From the NCBI GenBank assembly GCA_014904845.1, contig MU119319.1, positions 1 to 64,000 on the forward strand: a DNA stretch of 64,000 bases. Direction: 5' to 3'. Below are positions 34,301 through 46,084 of this stretch, one piece after another. Position 1 is the stretch's first letter, and each line of letters begins with the position of its first letter. Below the pieces are notes generated by a model. That model did not search any database. It was not told the origin of the DNA and was given only the letters and a program-made list of their open reading frames with translations. The position numbers and the translations under genes are program-made. This stretch comes from Acephala macrosclerotiorum (Eukaryota > Ascomycota > Leotiomycetes > Helotiales > Mollisiaceae).

Positions 34301-36523
34301 TATCAACGCAAATAAGGATCGAGAATACAGCAAAGCAAAGCAATTAATTCCCATTTCTACTTGCAATTCCCTTCTAATACTCCCCTCTACTCCTCCTTTT
34401 TTCTTTCTTTCTTTACTTATTCACAAAACCAAAGCTACGTCCAATCGCCAAAAGAACAAAAAGAAAAGAAAATAAAAGCGAAGAAAACTACACAAAACAA
34501 GAAAAACAAAAGCACCGTAACCAAAAAACAGACCTCAGCACGACGGAATACGCGATTAACCTCCAAGACTTAGCACGTGCAAGGTTCAAACACAGCAAAC
34601 TGAAACTGACAGCTTCATCGATTGCATTGGTCTGAGAGCAAAGTCAGCCCCAATATATCAGGAGAAGAGGGGCAATTTGGACTTAAAAACACTCTAGCCG
34701 TGCCTCCAGCCCTGTGGCTTGGTTCAGGTGGTGGTGGGGGAGGCAGTGGCGGCGGCGGAGGAGGAGAGGGAGGAGCCGGGTGGGACTGCCTGACTCTTGC
34801 TTTTGTTTCTGAACTGAATGTCAGTATGCCTGGGACGGACCACCGATAGCTGAAGGAACATGAAAGTCCTCACTGGCCTGTGATATGAGGACGTACGGTT
34901 CGAGGCATGGTGGTGCCGAAGATCTAGTTTCCGGCACGCTCTCGGAATATATCAACCAGTCACGAAAACACCAAAGAAGACATTGATTTCCAAAGTGCTA
35001 CCGTGACCGGGACATTTTGAAAGTAAAAATCAATTCTTATATGCACTTGCATATCCCCATCAACCTAGCTTTAGGCTTCGCGGGACTTTGCGCCTCTGAA
35101 CGAACGAACGAGCTTTGGGTAAACAAATCCTTGGATAATCACCTGAAGGTATAGCGACAATACTTCACTCTATGCGTATCTCTCTTGAAAATAACTACTG
35201 CAATAGTGGAAAAATCCTCGAATTTGGCGCTGAAAATACCAGTGCGCATTACTCACAGCACTGCTCCATCCGTAGGTTCTTGGTTCTTGGCGTTGATGAA
35301 CATTGTAGAATCTACTAAGTACTTTCCCTAAAGACATACCATCAGCCAAGTGAATTGAGAATGATTCAATTGATTTCTGTCATGTTTCGAGGTTGCTCGG
35401 CATGTTTGGACGACTGCAGGTCAGATTCGGACCATTCAGTAGTGGACTTGACCAACTTCAGAGCCCATCATGCGTCAAAGCCCGAAAGTCAGCGATGCAG
35501 TCGCTAAATTTTAGGCCGCTACAGCGATGAGGTTCTAGCTGACTCTACAAGCATAAATTCCCAATAATATCGAGACAATTGAATGCTTGAGGACTCCTTA
35601 GTCTGGCAGCAATCGCAAAGTGTGTCGTGCTCACAGTGGGTGAGTGAACTAGAGAGGACGAGTTCGATGCACAAGCAATGGTCATCACGTTGCAGGAACT
35701 AACCAGAGATTGGAAAGTAAAGCATTGATTGATTCGATTGTACAAGATTTCAAGCGCTCACTCATCACAACAGATCTCAGTGTCTCTCCCTCCGCCCAGT
35801 CTTCGCTTCGAAATTCGGCTCGATCGGACCTATATTCTGAGTTCTGTCAGCTGGAATCACACCACCAGCTGAGTAAGACACTTCACTGCGTGTTGTCTGC
35901 CAGCATCATGAATTGCCTTTTGCACCTGGCTGGATACGCCGCATACAGTACCCTGCAAGCCGCAGAACTACTGTAAGGGCTCCCTGAAGAGTCGTGTGTA
36001 GCACTTCAGGTCAGGCTGCACCCTCCGACTCCGGAGGCACTCCAGATTCAAAGACAATCCATTTGAGAAGTCAAACCCAAAGAGAGCTCCAACTCAGAGA
36101 CGCTCCCCCCAACCAAAGTAGGAGGGTTAGGATTGAACCTAGGAGCTGTGCTTATGTCTGAGGGCGAGTTGAATGGGGGAGGCTGCTACAACCAGACCTC
36201 ATTACAGAACATCCCAAAATGACGAGGGTATGGAAAGGATAGGGGAAGGGGACCCGGCTGAAGCAGAAACAGTGACAGAACAAAACTGGGTAAGAACGTG
36301 TCTTACCTGCTGAGTGTGTCTCCATCTCCATCTCCATCACCATCACCACCTCCCCCCCCTCTGTGTATGTCCTTCCCTTCCTCCACCCTCTCTGTATGTG
36401 TGTATTCGATCGATGTCGCGCGACATGCGTGGAAGGTCGATGTATGGGAGGAGCGTTGTCGATGTATGTGAGGTAGGTCGATGTGGGTCGAGAGGATGTG
36501 GGACCGTGATAGATGAGAAAGAC
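31371..36523. other. Gene-poor region, about 5 kb
   Basis: Many ORFs below 150 codons occur on both strands. I could not join any through credible splice sites into a recognisable protein. Local low-complexity tracts include a C run near 33925-33938, a CTTT-rich run (34390-34412), a GGT/GGC/GGA-rich run (34725-34785) and a CATCTC/CATCAC tract (36320-36350). It may hold unrecognised small genes. Confidence 0.4.
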
Positions 36524-36601
36524 GAAGAAGAAGAAGAAGAAGAAGAAGAAGAAGAAGNNNNNNNNNNNNNNNNNNNNNNNNNNNNNNNNNNNNNNNNGAA
36601 G

Positions 36602-36631
<30 letters not shown>
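36524..36631 (+). repeat. GAA trinucleotide microsatellite containing an assembly gap
   Basis: Perfect GAA repeats occur on both sides of 40 N bases (36558-36597). The true repeat length is unknown. On the minus strand it is a TTC tract. Confidence 0.95.
36558..36597. other. Assembly gap (40 N)
   Basis: A run of 40 undetermined bases inside the GAA repeat, evidently unresolved because of the repeat. Confidence 0.99.
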
Positions 36632-36632
<1 letters not shown>

Positions 36633-39600
36633 GGTTGTGTTGTGGTGTTGTGCCCGTGATGTGTTCTTCCGATCAGAAAGTGAGAAAAAGTTGGGGGGGA
36701 GCCGAGATACTTATACCTGGCCGCATGGTGGGACGTGATCTCAATCACTCACAAGCGTGCTAAGAGTTGAGCCAATGGGCGATATTGGCAAGCGAATGTT
36801 GCGACGCTTGAACGCTGCGTGCAAGCATGTTCCAGCCGTCGTGAGAGGAAGGTGCTCTGTGTTGAGTGATCTGGGTGCAATTCCACGCTAATTCGCGACG
36901 GGGTCTGCTGGAAAGACACTTTCACTCCTACAACAACAACAGGCTCAGAGCGTTCAGGGCACACAACGCTTGTGCAACTCAGATAGAGCACATGTAGACT
37001 CATTAGAAGTGAGAAAGTGTACAACTTGTAAACATCGTCGCAGACTGTCTTGTCAACAGGTCGCATGCGACCAGGACGGTATGCTGCGAGAGCTCCTGAG
37101 AACGTCTCCGTGTATGCCAGCCAGGTCTCCTAATACACTCTTCATATATTCTCCATCACCTTATATCAAGATCTTCTCCGATGCTAGCTTCCCCTGCGTC
37201 TGCATAGTGCTTGCGTAGCATCCGGATCCAAACCCGCGACGAGGGATCAACAACGCCAAGAAGGACAGCTGGGACGACAGAGGAGAGCGCTTATCTGTAA
37301 AGGCATTCGTACTTCTTCGACCGGTATTTGATTCTTCGCACTGAATTAGACATGGTGGAAGAAGAGATGAGCGTCGTCAGCCAGGAGGATATCGACCATA
37401 TGAGGGTTTTTCTCCAAGGCGTACACTCTCTTGCCACAGCCGCAGGCCTCTAGAACGACACATTAGGGCAATGAAAGACAAATGGGCAAGAAAAGTCAGC
37501 ACAATATAAAGAATTGAGAACCCAGCAGCGCAACGAAGGCTGGTATAGAAGATCAGAGCAGATTCTACTCGCAGCAGATCACGTGACGTCATCTGGGAAC
37601 TCGATTTTGAAAAGGAAGGAACAGGCACCTTGACACTAATTGGGTTACAAGCTCGCTTCTCCAGGATTATTCGCACTCGCAATGTCGCAGAATCGACCCA
37701 CGATGAAACCCAACAGCGCAAATTGAATTTTGGAACATTTAGATAGAAGAGCTGTCGTCCAGAAATCCCGTATGAGGACAAGACGGCCCGCATGCAGCTA
37801 GCCGCATTAAGCCTCGCTTACAGTTCTATTTATGGTACTCGAACCCCTTTTTTGGCGACATCCCCCGGCTGCACCAAAAGCATTCAGCATCTGCAGACCA
37901 TGTTACAGGCTACAGCTCTTCTTTGTCCCAGTTTCGAGTGTTCCATTGCCTTCTACAACAGACGACTGCGGAGATAATTCCTTCGCAGGCCTGGTTCATC
38001 TTTCTCCCAACTAATATGATGATCCATGCTATGCATTTCATGACTACAGCCACGAATCATATACACCCTCCTGTCTCGCAGATTGAAGGTATGCTGGCGC
38101 TCGCTAGTTGAAGTATGGATTTTCCATAACCTGCCTTCTGTTGCCACATCTGCACATGAAGGACAGCATATTCTGTTTGCTTAATGACCCGAAAATGAAG
38201 GTGCAATGCCACAAGATAAGAAATTTCCATCTATATGTGCTATTGCTGACAATTCTTGAGCCAATTACACGAAACCTGAATGACCTGTTCGGGCTTGACA
38301 CTGCTCACGACTCCTCCTCACGGCCGAACTCAACTTCCACGACTCGAAGAGTGGTGGTGGTGCGGCACTCCTCCTTCCCCTCCCATAAATCAATTGAACC
38401 CATCTCGAAAGGCTCGCGTACTATTATCCGCCCGCCAAATTTCCTGAGTCAGCCACCGTTTCCGCCGATAGTCAACTAGAACCAATTATCCTGCTCCAAC
38501 GCAGTTGCTTCAGGCTGGACTCGGCCAAGGGTTGCGCCGGCGCGAAAATCAAAGGCGAAAAGGTCGAAATCACAAGCCGAAGCACATGTACCAGTATGTC
38601 CTCTTCGAAGATCAGCGCTACGAGGAGAGTCTTAGTCTCGTACTTGGGATCGACAAGGACCTGAAAGAGTAAAAGAGAGTGGCATAGCCCTGAAGAGCAC
38701 GCCTGGTCTGAGAAAGGCGGGGAGGGTGGTGGCCGGCTTACTACACCATTGCCGAAACGAGCAACACCACAGACTTCTAGTCGGACCAATGGAGCTGCCC
38801 CATCTCAGGCCCAGGGCTAGCATAGGCTGAAAGCTTCACTTGACGACTTACCACTATAGGACCAGGAGACAGAGAGGCAGGAAAGGTAACTATGAATCAC
38901 GACCATAAAGAGATGCAAAGCTTCAAGTAGAATCTAATCATACTGCTAGAACGATTGTAGATCCCTTTCTCGACTTGCTCAGCATTTATTTTTCGATATC
39001 CCAATTCCACGACGAAGGGTTCTCAGGCATCGTCGCCTCTTTAGCTTCTCTCGAGGAACAAAAACAACATCATCGATATGTAAGGAGCATCTATGGCTGT
39101 ATGTTCCTCGTGGCTACAGTTCCACATTCTCCTTCGATCGTACATCCAGTTTCCTACGTAAAGGTGGCTAATGCGTCAAAATATAGCTACGAAAGCCTTT
39201 GGGTGTCCGTGCAACCCAAACAGGCCAAGTCTGCTTTCTGTACATATTCTACCCTTTCTAACCCTCTCAAATCTTTCTTTGAGAGAGACAGAGCTAGTTT
39301 CTCTCGGCCGACAAAAGTACTATTACAAGCTTTAACTTTCTACTCCGTTAGAGTACTTGACATTTCTCTCTTATTTCACTTTTACATTCAAACACGAATG
39401 TCGGCAGATAGGCTAGCTTTTTCGCATATCTCGAATCTCGCAAATAAGCCACTGCTAGACCGGTGTTCCTCTCTACGGGTTCCGACTTCACCAAAAGTGT
39501 TTCCATCAAGTCAAACTGGAGAAAAGCGGAGATACAATTGATGACTTGAGGAGATTGATGGATTTATTGATATATTTGGAGACGATAATGAGATCATGAT

Positions 39601-40576
39601 GGCATCTATTGCACGGAGGAAATGAGAACTTAATTCGAACTGCTAGCTCTAGGCTTGAAGGCTAAAAGTCTCATAATCCGCAGGACATTTTGTGCCATAA
39701 CAAGAGAGGGCCTGATAATTACGTCACTTCCACCCTCGAACCTCTAGTGAAAAGGATCTCTTCTGTAAGTTCCAACGGATTTTGATTGCCTCTCATATAA
39801 TTCGGCACGATATAAAGTTCCTTTCCCGCGTGTTTGTCCCGCCAAAGCTACAATACAATATCCCTCAACCTCAAGTACAATCACAAACGTGACTTCATAT
39901 GTTGGCGCTTCTGTCCATCCTTGCACTCGTGCAAGTTTTCGAGGCCGATGAAGCCTGCTGAACCGTTTGCCTGAAAATCGCTTCTTCGCCCACTTCTCCC
40001 GGCTCACCAAATCACCCTTCGCCGTTGCCCGCTTGGTACTTCGAATAGAAGGTTGAAGTGAGGACTGATCCATATTCGATACCTGGGCTGGGCTGACGGT
40101 ATCCGATGTCGATGTTGGTAATTGCAGGCGATGCTTGGGAGAAATGTATGTGGGTATCTTTGGTTGTGCGAACGGACATTGAGGATTTACGGACATTCAG
40201 GGCCTGCATCCTGGAGCTTTAGCGACAGGCCGCTTATTTTCAGACTGTTAGGCCCTGTGGGTTTTTCAGGTAACGTCCCAAAACTTCTGTATTTTCCTAT
40301 TCTCTACTATAGGATACAGTGTTAAAAGGAAAGAGATTTAAGTTTTATGAGTGAAATGTTTAAATAATCAAGTCATTTGATGTTTTATAGGGGTCTGGGG
40401 GTCATAGAGGCCACAGTATCAAAGGGAGGAGTTTGTGGTCGTATCATGATTCATCGATGCTCAGCGCCCTACGCTGGCGGTAATGTACACTCGTGCGAAT
40501 TTCCGAAAGCAAATGAACTCGATCCCATAACCATTGAATAAACCCTGGTCACCCCCTCCCAAAAAACAGAAAAAAA
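36632..40576. other. Gene-poor region, about 4 kb
   Basis: ORFs at 37377-37793 (minus, one hydrophobic segment near its C-terminus), 38975-39541 (plus) and 39744-40196 (minus, basic) reach 138-188 codons. None has a recognisable domain, and their composition is not clearly coding. None is called here. Confidence 0.35.
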
Positions 40577-41523
40577 CTAGTAAGAAAACCTCCACAAAAC
40601 CCATAAAAACAAGATAAAAATAGCCAAGTGCAGAAGGACTTTCCGGGAGGCCTCCGAAATGGCATCGACGAACTACACAATATTAGTATGGATTTCTTCA
40701 AACCAAAACAGACATTTTGATAGAACTTACGAGTGCCTTCGCCTTCGACATCTCCTCATCAGTCTTTCAAAACAAAGTAAGCTAGTGCTATGATGCTCAC
40801 GACAAGCTAAACTTACGAGGTTCCAGACCACAACACCGGGACCTCTATCGGTTGTGTCGGATGATTCGGCCTCAGGGACCGCGGGCGCGGGGGCATCCGG
40901 CATGACTGTCTCATCGTACTAAAGTGCGTATATTAGCCACCAATCACCCAGCAAGCCTGGAACAACTCCAATCAGGAGTTTGGGATGGCGGAATGACAGG
41001 AAAGTCTGCTATGTCGTGCCATCGCATTTGAGGAATGAAAAGCAAAGGAAGAATCAAAAAAATATGACATACCCAATCCAAGAGCTGTTGTGAGGGCGAG
41101 CCCTCCGGGGTAGTAGTCGTTGATTGATTCTATATACACACATTAGCACACTGCCCATAACATTGTATCGAATGGGAAGAATAGGTTTGATCATATCAAC
41201 AAGTCTGCCACTGAGAGACTTGTTAAAGGAGAACTATCAAACAGAATCCCACTTGAGGATGATGAATGATGGTAGCGACGGAAGAATAAAAGACCAAAAC
41301 CGAATTGAAGATATAAAAAGAGGAAAACGGGTATGTGGTATTGATCAAAATGCGATGGGAAAATGGAAATGAACGTACGACCTCCTCCTCATCCTGCTGG
41401 ACTGTATCAAAGTTAGCAAATCAGAGAATCAAGTTGGGACTTAGAGAGAATGAACTTGCCGACGGCGACCGCTTCCTTCCCCTTCCCCTTTCCCTCCCCT
41501 CCCCGCTTCCTTAAATGAGGCAT
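40577..41523 (-). CDS. Predicted small tail-anchored membrane protein (124 aa, six exons)
   Basis: Six short exons join in frame: 41523-41460, 41401-41379, 41129-41073, 40918-40817, 40763-40731 and 40672-40577. All acceptors are AG. Donors are GCAAGT (a GC-AG intron), GTACGT, GTATGT, GTAAGT and GTAAGT. The product starts MPHLRKRGGEGKGKGK (basic), has an acidic, Pro/Thr-rich middle (QQDEEEV, PDAPAPAVPEAESSD), then VWNLTDEEMSKAKALFV. It ends in one hydrophobic segment at about 106-121 (LLHLAIFILFLWVLW) only three residues from the C-terminus. That is the layout of a tail-anchored protein. The family is not recognised. Splice consistency over six exons supports a real gene, but the second intron (249 bp) is long and could hide another exon. 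Confidence 0.5.
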
Positions 41524-41899
41524 ACCTGACTAAATACACTAGGTTAGCTGCTATACTCGGATGCTGCGCTGCTTGCGATGATGGGACAATATGCTATCGA
41601 ACACTCCTGAAGACCAGGACGACCATAAGAATATGCTAGTATCTGATACCAGTGTTTCCAACTTCCCAGCCTCACTGAGCATAACTGAAGTCTAACATCG
41701 GTAATGACTATTTGATTTTCCATCTCGAAAGGAGTAAAGGAAAGCTAGCACAAGAAAGCCCCTGCATTACTGGGGGATCGAAAACGCGATCGTGAAAAAA
41801 GATCGGTAGCGAATGCTGCGGAGTTATGGAGTATGTATCCTGTAGGTAGAAGAAGAAAATGTATTTGAGAGGATGCGACCAAGCGAATTGTGAACGTAC

Positions 41900-42157
41900 G
41901 CCGAACATCCCGATGTCCTTGGATTGGATGGTGTGCAAGTCTAAAACGAAAGTCAGTAAAACACTTGATGATTCGGAGAGTTCTGTGCTCACTGGTGTTC
42001 TCGAACAAGCTGACAAGGTAAGCCTCAACAGACTCTTGGAGAGCACCGATGGCGGAAGATTGGAATCGAAGGTCAGACTTGAAATCTTGAGCAATCTCAC
42101 GAACAGAGCGTTGGAAGGGAGCTTTCGAATGAGGAGCTTGGTTGGCTTTTGGTACGT
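41900..42157 (-). pseudogene. Histone H3-derived sequence (damaged or highly divergent)
   Basis: In one minus frame the start reads [14 protein letters not shown], the H3 alphaN helix. In the next frame it continues [18 protein letters not shown] and [18 protein letters not shown], then LFENT, nearly identical to fungal H3, so a single base is missing between the two parts. A 52-bp intron with canonical sites (41992-41941) joins to [10 protein letters not shown], where normal H3 has NLCAIHAKRVTIQSKDI: seven codons of loop 2 are lost. The conserved end (QLARRLRGER) is absent, and no H3 tail (ARTKQTARK) is seen upstream. It is most likely a pseudogene. A chimeric gene using the second frame with a new N-terminus is possible. 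Confidence 0.7.
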
Positions 42158-45100
42158 CTATCACAGATTGGTTAGCAAAGTCTCCCCGTAAGTGAAGGCT
42201 GCCGGATGATCAAGAATAGCAGATGGAGGATGGCAGATGATCGGTAGTTGAAGGATGAGATGTTATTGGAAGCGACCGCAACTGAAGGACAGGAAAGAAG
42301 ATAGGGTACTTGTACTTACAGAAGACAGAAAACCGAAGAAAAAAGTCTTGAAGAGGCGCCTATAAATATGTCAGCTATACTGAGCCATTCGAGCGCATTC
42401 GGTGTTGACATACCGTCCTAAGGAGAGAAAAGGGGAGAAGAGAAACGAAAACGTAAACATGTAGCCATGTAGACTGGCACTACCCTCTACTATTGCGCTG
42501 GCATAGCAACCTATACTACGGTGGTTGCCCATTGCTACCCCAAGAACACCCATAGAACTTCACGGGAGTCCTTAGAATCATTGAAAATAAGCCTTCCTCT
42601 AAACTTTGGCAAGATACGAGGAATAGAAAAGAAAATGATCAGTAGAGAAGCATTAAAGATTGCCATCACAGCGCAGCAGAGATGTGTTTGTAAAGTATCT
42701 CCATTAACAAACCTATCCCATATATAACCCCTACTATAACAGGTGCTTGCATAGAGAGAGCGTACCGAGCTCACGGACGGGATATCTGATAACCATGGGT
42801 AAGTCGTGACCAAGTCAGCTTCTAGAGATAAGCTGAATGATTGCATCCCTTCTACCGGTCTGTTGTCGAAAAGCCAAGCAATATTGGACTGGAGACGCCT
42901 CAACGCGATAGCAAAACCTCCGCCATACAATCCACCTAAATCTTCCACCTCCTTCGTTCCGTACAAGATGCTCCGAGATTATGCGACAGCGGCAGTACCT
43001 CCGCAGATCTACTCCGCGGGCTTGTATACGCCGCATTGACCCTGAACCCCACCCAAAGGAAGTATGAGCTACCTGAAGGAAGAAAGGTGATGAGCCAGAG
43101 GCTTGCAGAATCGGAGAATGTAGAGACGTTGCGGGTGCGGGGATTAGCGGATGTAAGATCTGCAGGATGTTTCGGCTTGCATTATGCGTAGCTTCGCGGG
43201 GAGGTAGATTCGTAGAATGCAGGTACGCGTATATGGTAGAGCTGGAAGCTTAATGAGAACCTGGCAGGCTCGCAAGTCGACCGCTAAGAATGCTGAAATC
43301 TTTGCGCGTTGTACCAGCACACCTAGATAATGTACCCCAAAGACAGTCTTGACGATGGAAACCACTGGGGACGAGGCTTGAACCTCTTGCGCGAATATGC
43401 GTTGTATGCCGCTCGTCTGTGTGAAGAAGGAGATTGTTGAAATAGAGTGTGCCTTGAAATAGTTTCAACGGAAGAGAAGCAATCATGGCGAGTTCGGAGA
43501 GGAGCAAAGTGCTTAGAAAATCAGGTGACTAAATTGCTGCAAAGACGGACGAAAAGGGGCAAGCACGGAAATTAGCTTGAAGAACATCATGGGGCGAAGA
43601 ATCGGCAAGGCTGCAAGTGCTGTTTTCGAATGGGACATTGATTGGGGCCGGAATTGGTGCCACCCTAACATATTACTGACTACTATCGATGCAGATGACG
43701 TTCTCATCTGGTGGAAATCTTTGAGGGCCATTTCATACCTCAGCAGATGCCCTTTTAAAAGGTGTTCGGACTCCTCAATGGAAATTTGTCGGGTGTGGGG
43801 ACATTTGAAGGCAGTAGTACCATGATTCCTTTTGTCGAAGGACTACCGCGTAAGAAGATCTGATTAAACCACTTGATTCAATTTTCGCTCCAGATTAATT
43901 TTAAAGCATCAAGGAGAATCTTTTCCTTTTTCAAGTCTTACTTGGAGTTGAAACGCTTCTTCAGCAGCTTGCATGCACCGGCGCTTGTGGGACATTCAAA
44001 TTGCTCGGCGTACGAGACCTACATCAACTTGTTTTTAGTTTATTTTCCTCTTTACTATAAATGGGGAGCTTCTAGTCCTCTTTTGGAAACAGTAGCATTG
44101 TCAATATATTAGTTTCTTGGGACATTTCCGGTGCTGCAGAGAATTCGATGTGTGAGCTCGGGTTAGTCGACATATCGTGGTGAGACAAATATTTTTAATA
44201 ATAACGCGGATTAAAATTATAATGAAAAGGAACATCTCCTCAGTCGAATTCAGATGTGTCTTTTGAACAAGTCCAACATGCCACAAACTTATTCCTGGTC
44301 AATTGGGAAAGTGGAGCACATTGTTGACGCCTTGTTCGTTAACGGTAGTCATATCACCATGATCAAGAAATGTGGGCCGAGAATGTTCTGGCATTACTGG
44401 GAGATTATAGACATCCTTCGATGATTCAATGATCATGTTTTCAGAATCTGATAGCCTTCTCACTGTCTCCGAGGATCTGCATCTTGTTGTGCTTTGGACG
44501 ATTCAAGATGATCCTACACTTCCTCTACCCAGAAGCACTCGTTCATGCAATAAGAATTTCCTCTCCAGATCCCACTTTCTATTTCGACAAAGAAAACCTC
44601 AGCTTGGATCTAGAGCACATCATTCGAAGCTCTCGTATGTACCCATCCCATTTCTTGTGAGAAGTTCTCAATGTCCCTCGACGTTCAGTACAATGGCACA
44701 ACGCTGCTAGGTATAAGACTACTCTCGTGTTTCACACGAAAGAGGTATTCAATCGATATCTGAGCTTTACGAGGTTGGCAGATTTCATTGTGCTTAATAT
44801 CAGCCAAGGTTTCGATAAACAGCCCAGAAGGCGAGGGAGAGGCGCTTCCCCTTCTGGATGTTATAGTGTGAGGCTGGCCTTGAGCTGCTTCCCGGTAGCA
44901 TTCGTGTCCTGAATGATTAGCTCGACTATCTTGGGGGTAGATGCTAGCTCCTCTTGGATGTGATAATCGTTCCTGGTACAATGTCGATGGGTCCGAGAAC
45001 TCGGCGTCCGGGGTGAGGTTGCCTTATAACATCCATTAGCAATCCAATCAACAACCACACACATAGATATTCGTTGAATTAAAAACAAAGGAAGAGGGAA

Positions 45101-46084
45101 GAGATGTTCGACCTCAAGAAGCCAAAATACCAGACAAGGAGATCTGCCGACGCACATCCAAGAGGTCGAGATAGAAAGCAAAAAAGGAAAAGAAGGAGAC
45201 AGAGGATAACTTACAGGCAGAGAGGGGAGAGAAGGACAATCGATCAAAATCTCGTTGGCCACGTCTGAGGACCCTGTTGCTACTTGTTGGATGAAATAAT
45301 GACCAAGAGTAATGCTCCAATCATCGGAATGTCGCCTTGCTGTGGCAGAAGATTCGCGCGCCGTGTGCTGACCAAACATGGGTGATCGAAGATGAAAGCG
45401 AGGCAGAATCCAGAATAGACCTTAGCCCGAGGGACAAAAGTGAGTTGCAAAGAGTGTTTCATTGACATGCTATATCGAGAAATTTTGCCACTTGAGCCTC
45501 GGATGATAATGTTCTAGCTATCTCGATACTTTCTAGGTAGGCGCGACGGTCGGACATCATATCCGCGGTTGCACGATCTTACAAATATTCAACGAGTCTG
45601 CACCTTTGCCTATCCACAGTTCTGCCTGTCTACAGTCCTCCATCTTGCAAGTCTGCCGCCCTGTCAATCTGCCATTCTGCGAGCCAACGAGATTACAAAG
45701 CAATCTACGGATACGCTATTTATCTTCGGCAAGCGTTTATAAAATATTAAAATTTAATAATTTAAATTTTAAAATCAATTTTATTAATAATAAAAATTTA
45801 AAATTCGAAAATCGTTTAAATATTAATATTTTATTAATAGTAATATAATTTAGTAACCCAGTTTTATTATAAACACCGAATGGATCGTTATTTGCACGTA
45901 TTAAATTGCCCGAAACTAGTTGCACCCAGTGTATTTAACCAGACGATTCTTCTAATATCAATCTCAATCACAACTCCTCGCTTCACTATTACCCCCAACC
46001 CGCAACCCACACGCCACATTACCTACCTGTATCTAACCTTACCACACAACACCTGATATCTCCTAAAATCACAATCCCCCCAAA
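42158..46084. other. Gene-poor region, about 4 kb
   Basis: ORFs at 42535-42966 (minus, one hydrophobic stretch) and 44861-45379 (minus) have some splice-like signals (GTAAGT at the end of DCPSLPSLP near 45210), but I could not build a recognisable protein. The last 400 bp include an AT-rich island (separate entry) and the promoter of the 46.1-kb gene. Confidence 0.35.
45738..45860. repeat. AT-rich island
   Basis: About 120 bp consist almost only of A and T (runs of TTTAA, AATTT and TTAATA) between sequences of ordinary composition. TpA and ApT steps dominate. It could be the eroded end of a RIP-mutated repeat. Confidence 0.5.

Noticed and set aside
36120..36165. Minus-strand B-box-like GGTTCAATCC followed by CCTAACCCTCC, resembling a tRNA 3' end
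   Set aside because: No matching A box at the right distance, and the T-arm and acceptor stem do not pair. A tRNA scan would settle it.
36314..36763. Long ORFs spanning the N run and GAA repeat on both strands
   Set aside because: They are artefacts of translating a trinucleotide repeat and undetermined bases.
36970..37218. Plus-strand CxxC-type stretch (CTTCKHRRRLSC) suggesting a Zn2Cys6 finger
   Set aside because: The six-cysteine spacing of Zn2Cys6 factors is not met and no downstream coding sequence follows.
37377..37793. 138-aa minus-strand ORF with a hydrophobic stretch
   Set aside because: A single hydrophobic run and no homology recognisable by eye; insufficient to call a gene.
38975..39541. 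188-aa plus-strand ORF
   Set aside because: No ATG-supported start near its beginning, no domain, and composition like the non-coding surroundings.
44685..45379. Minus-strand ORFs with a GTAAGT donor and several acceptor-like sites
   Set aside because: Several exon joins are possible and none gives a recognisable protein, so the model would be arbitrary.
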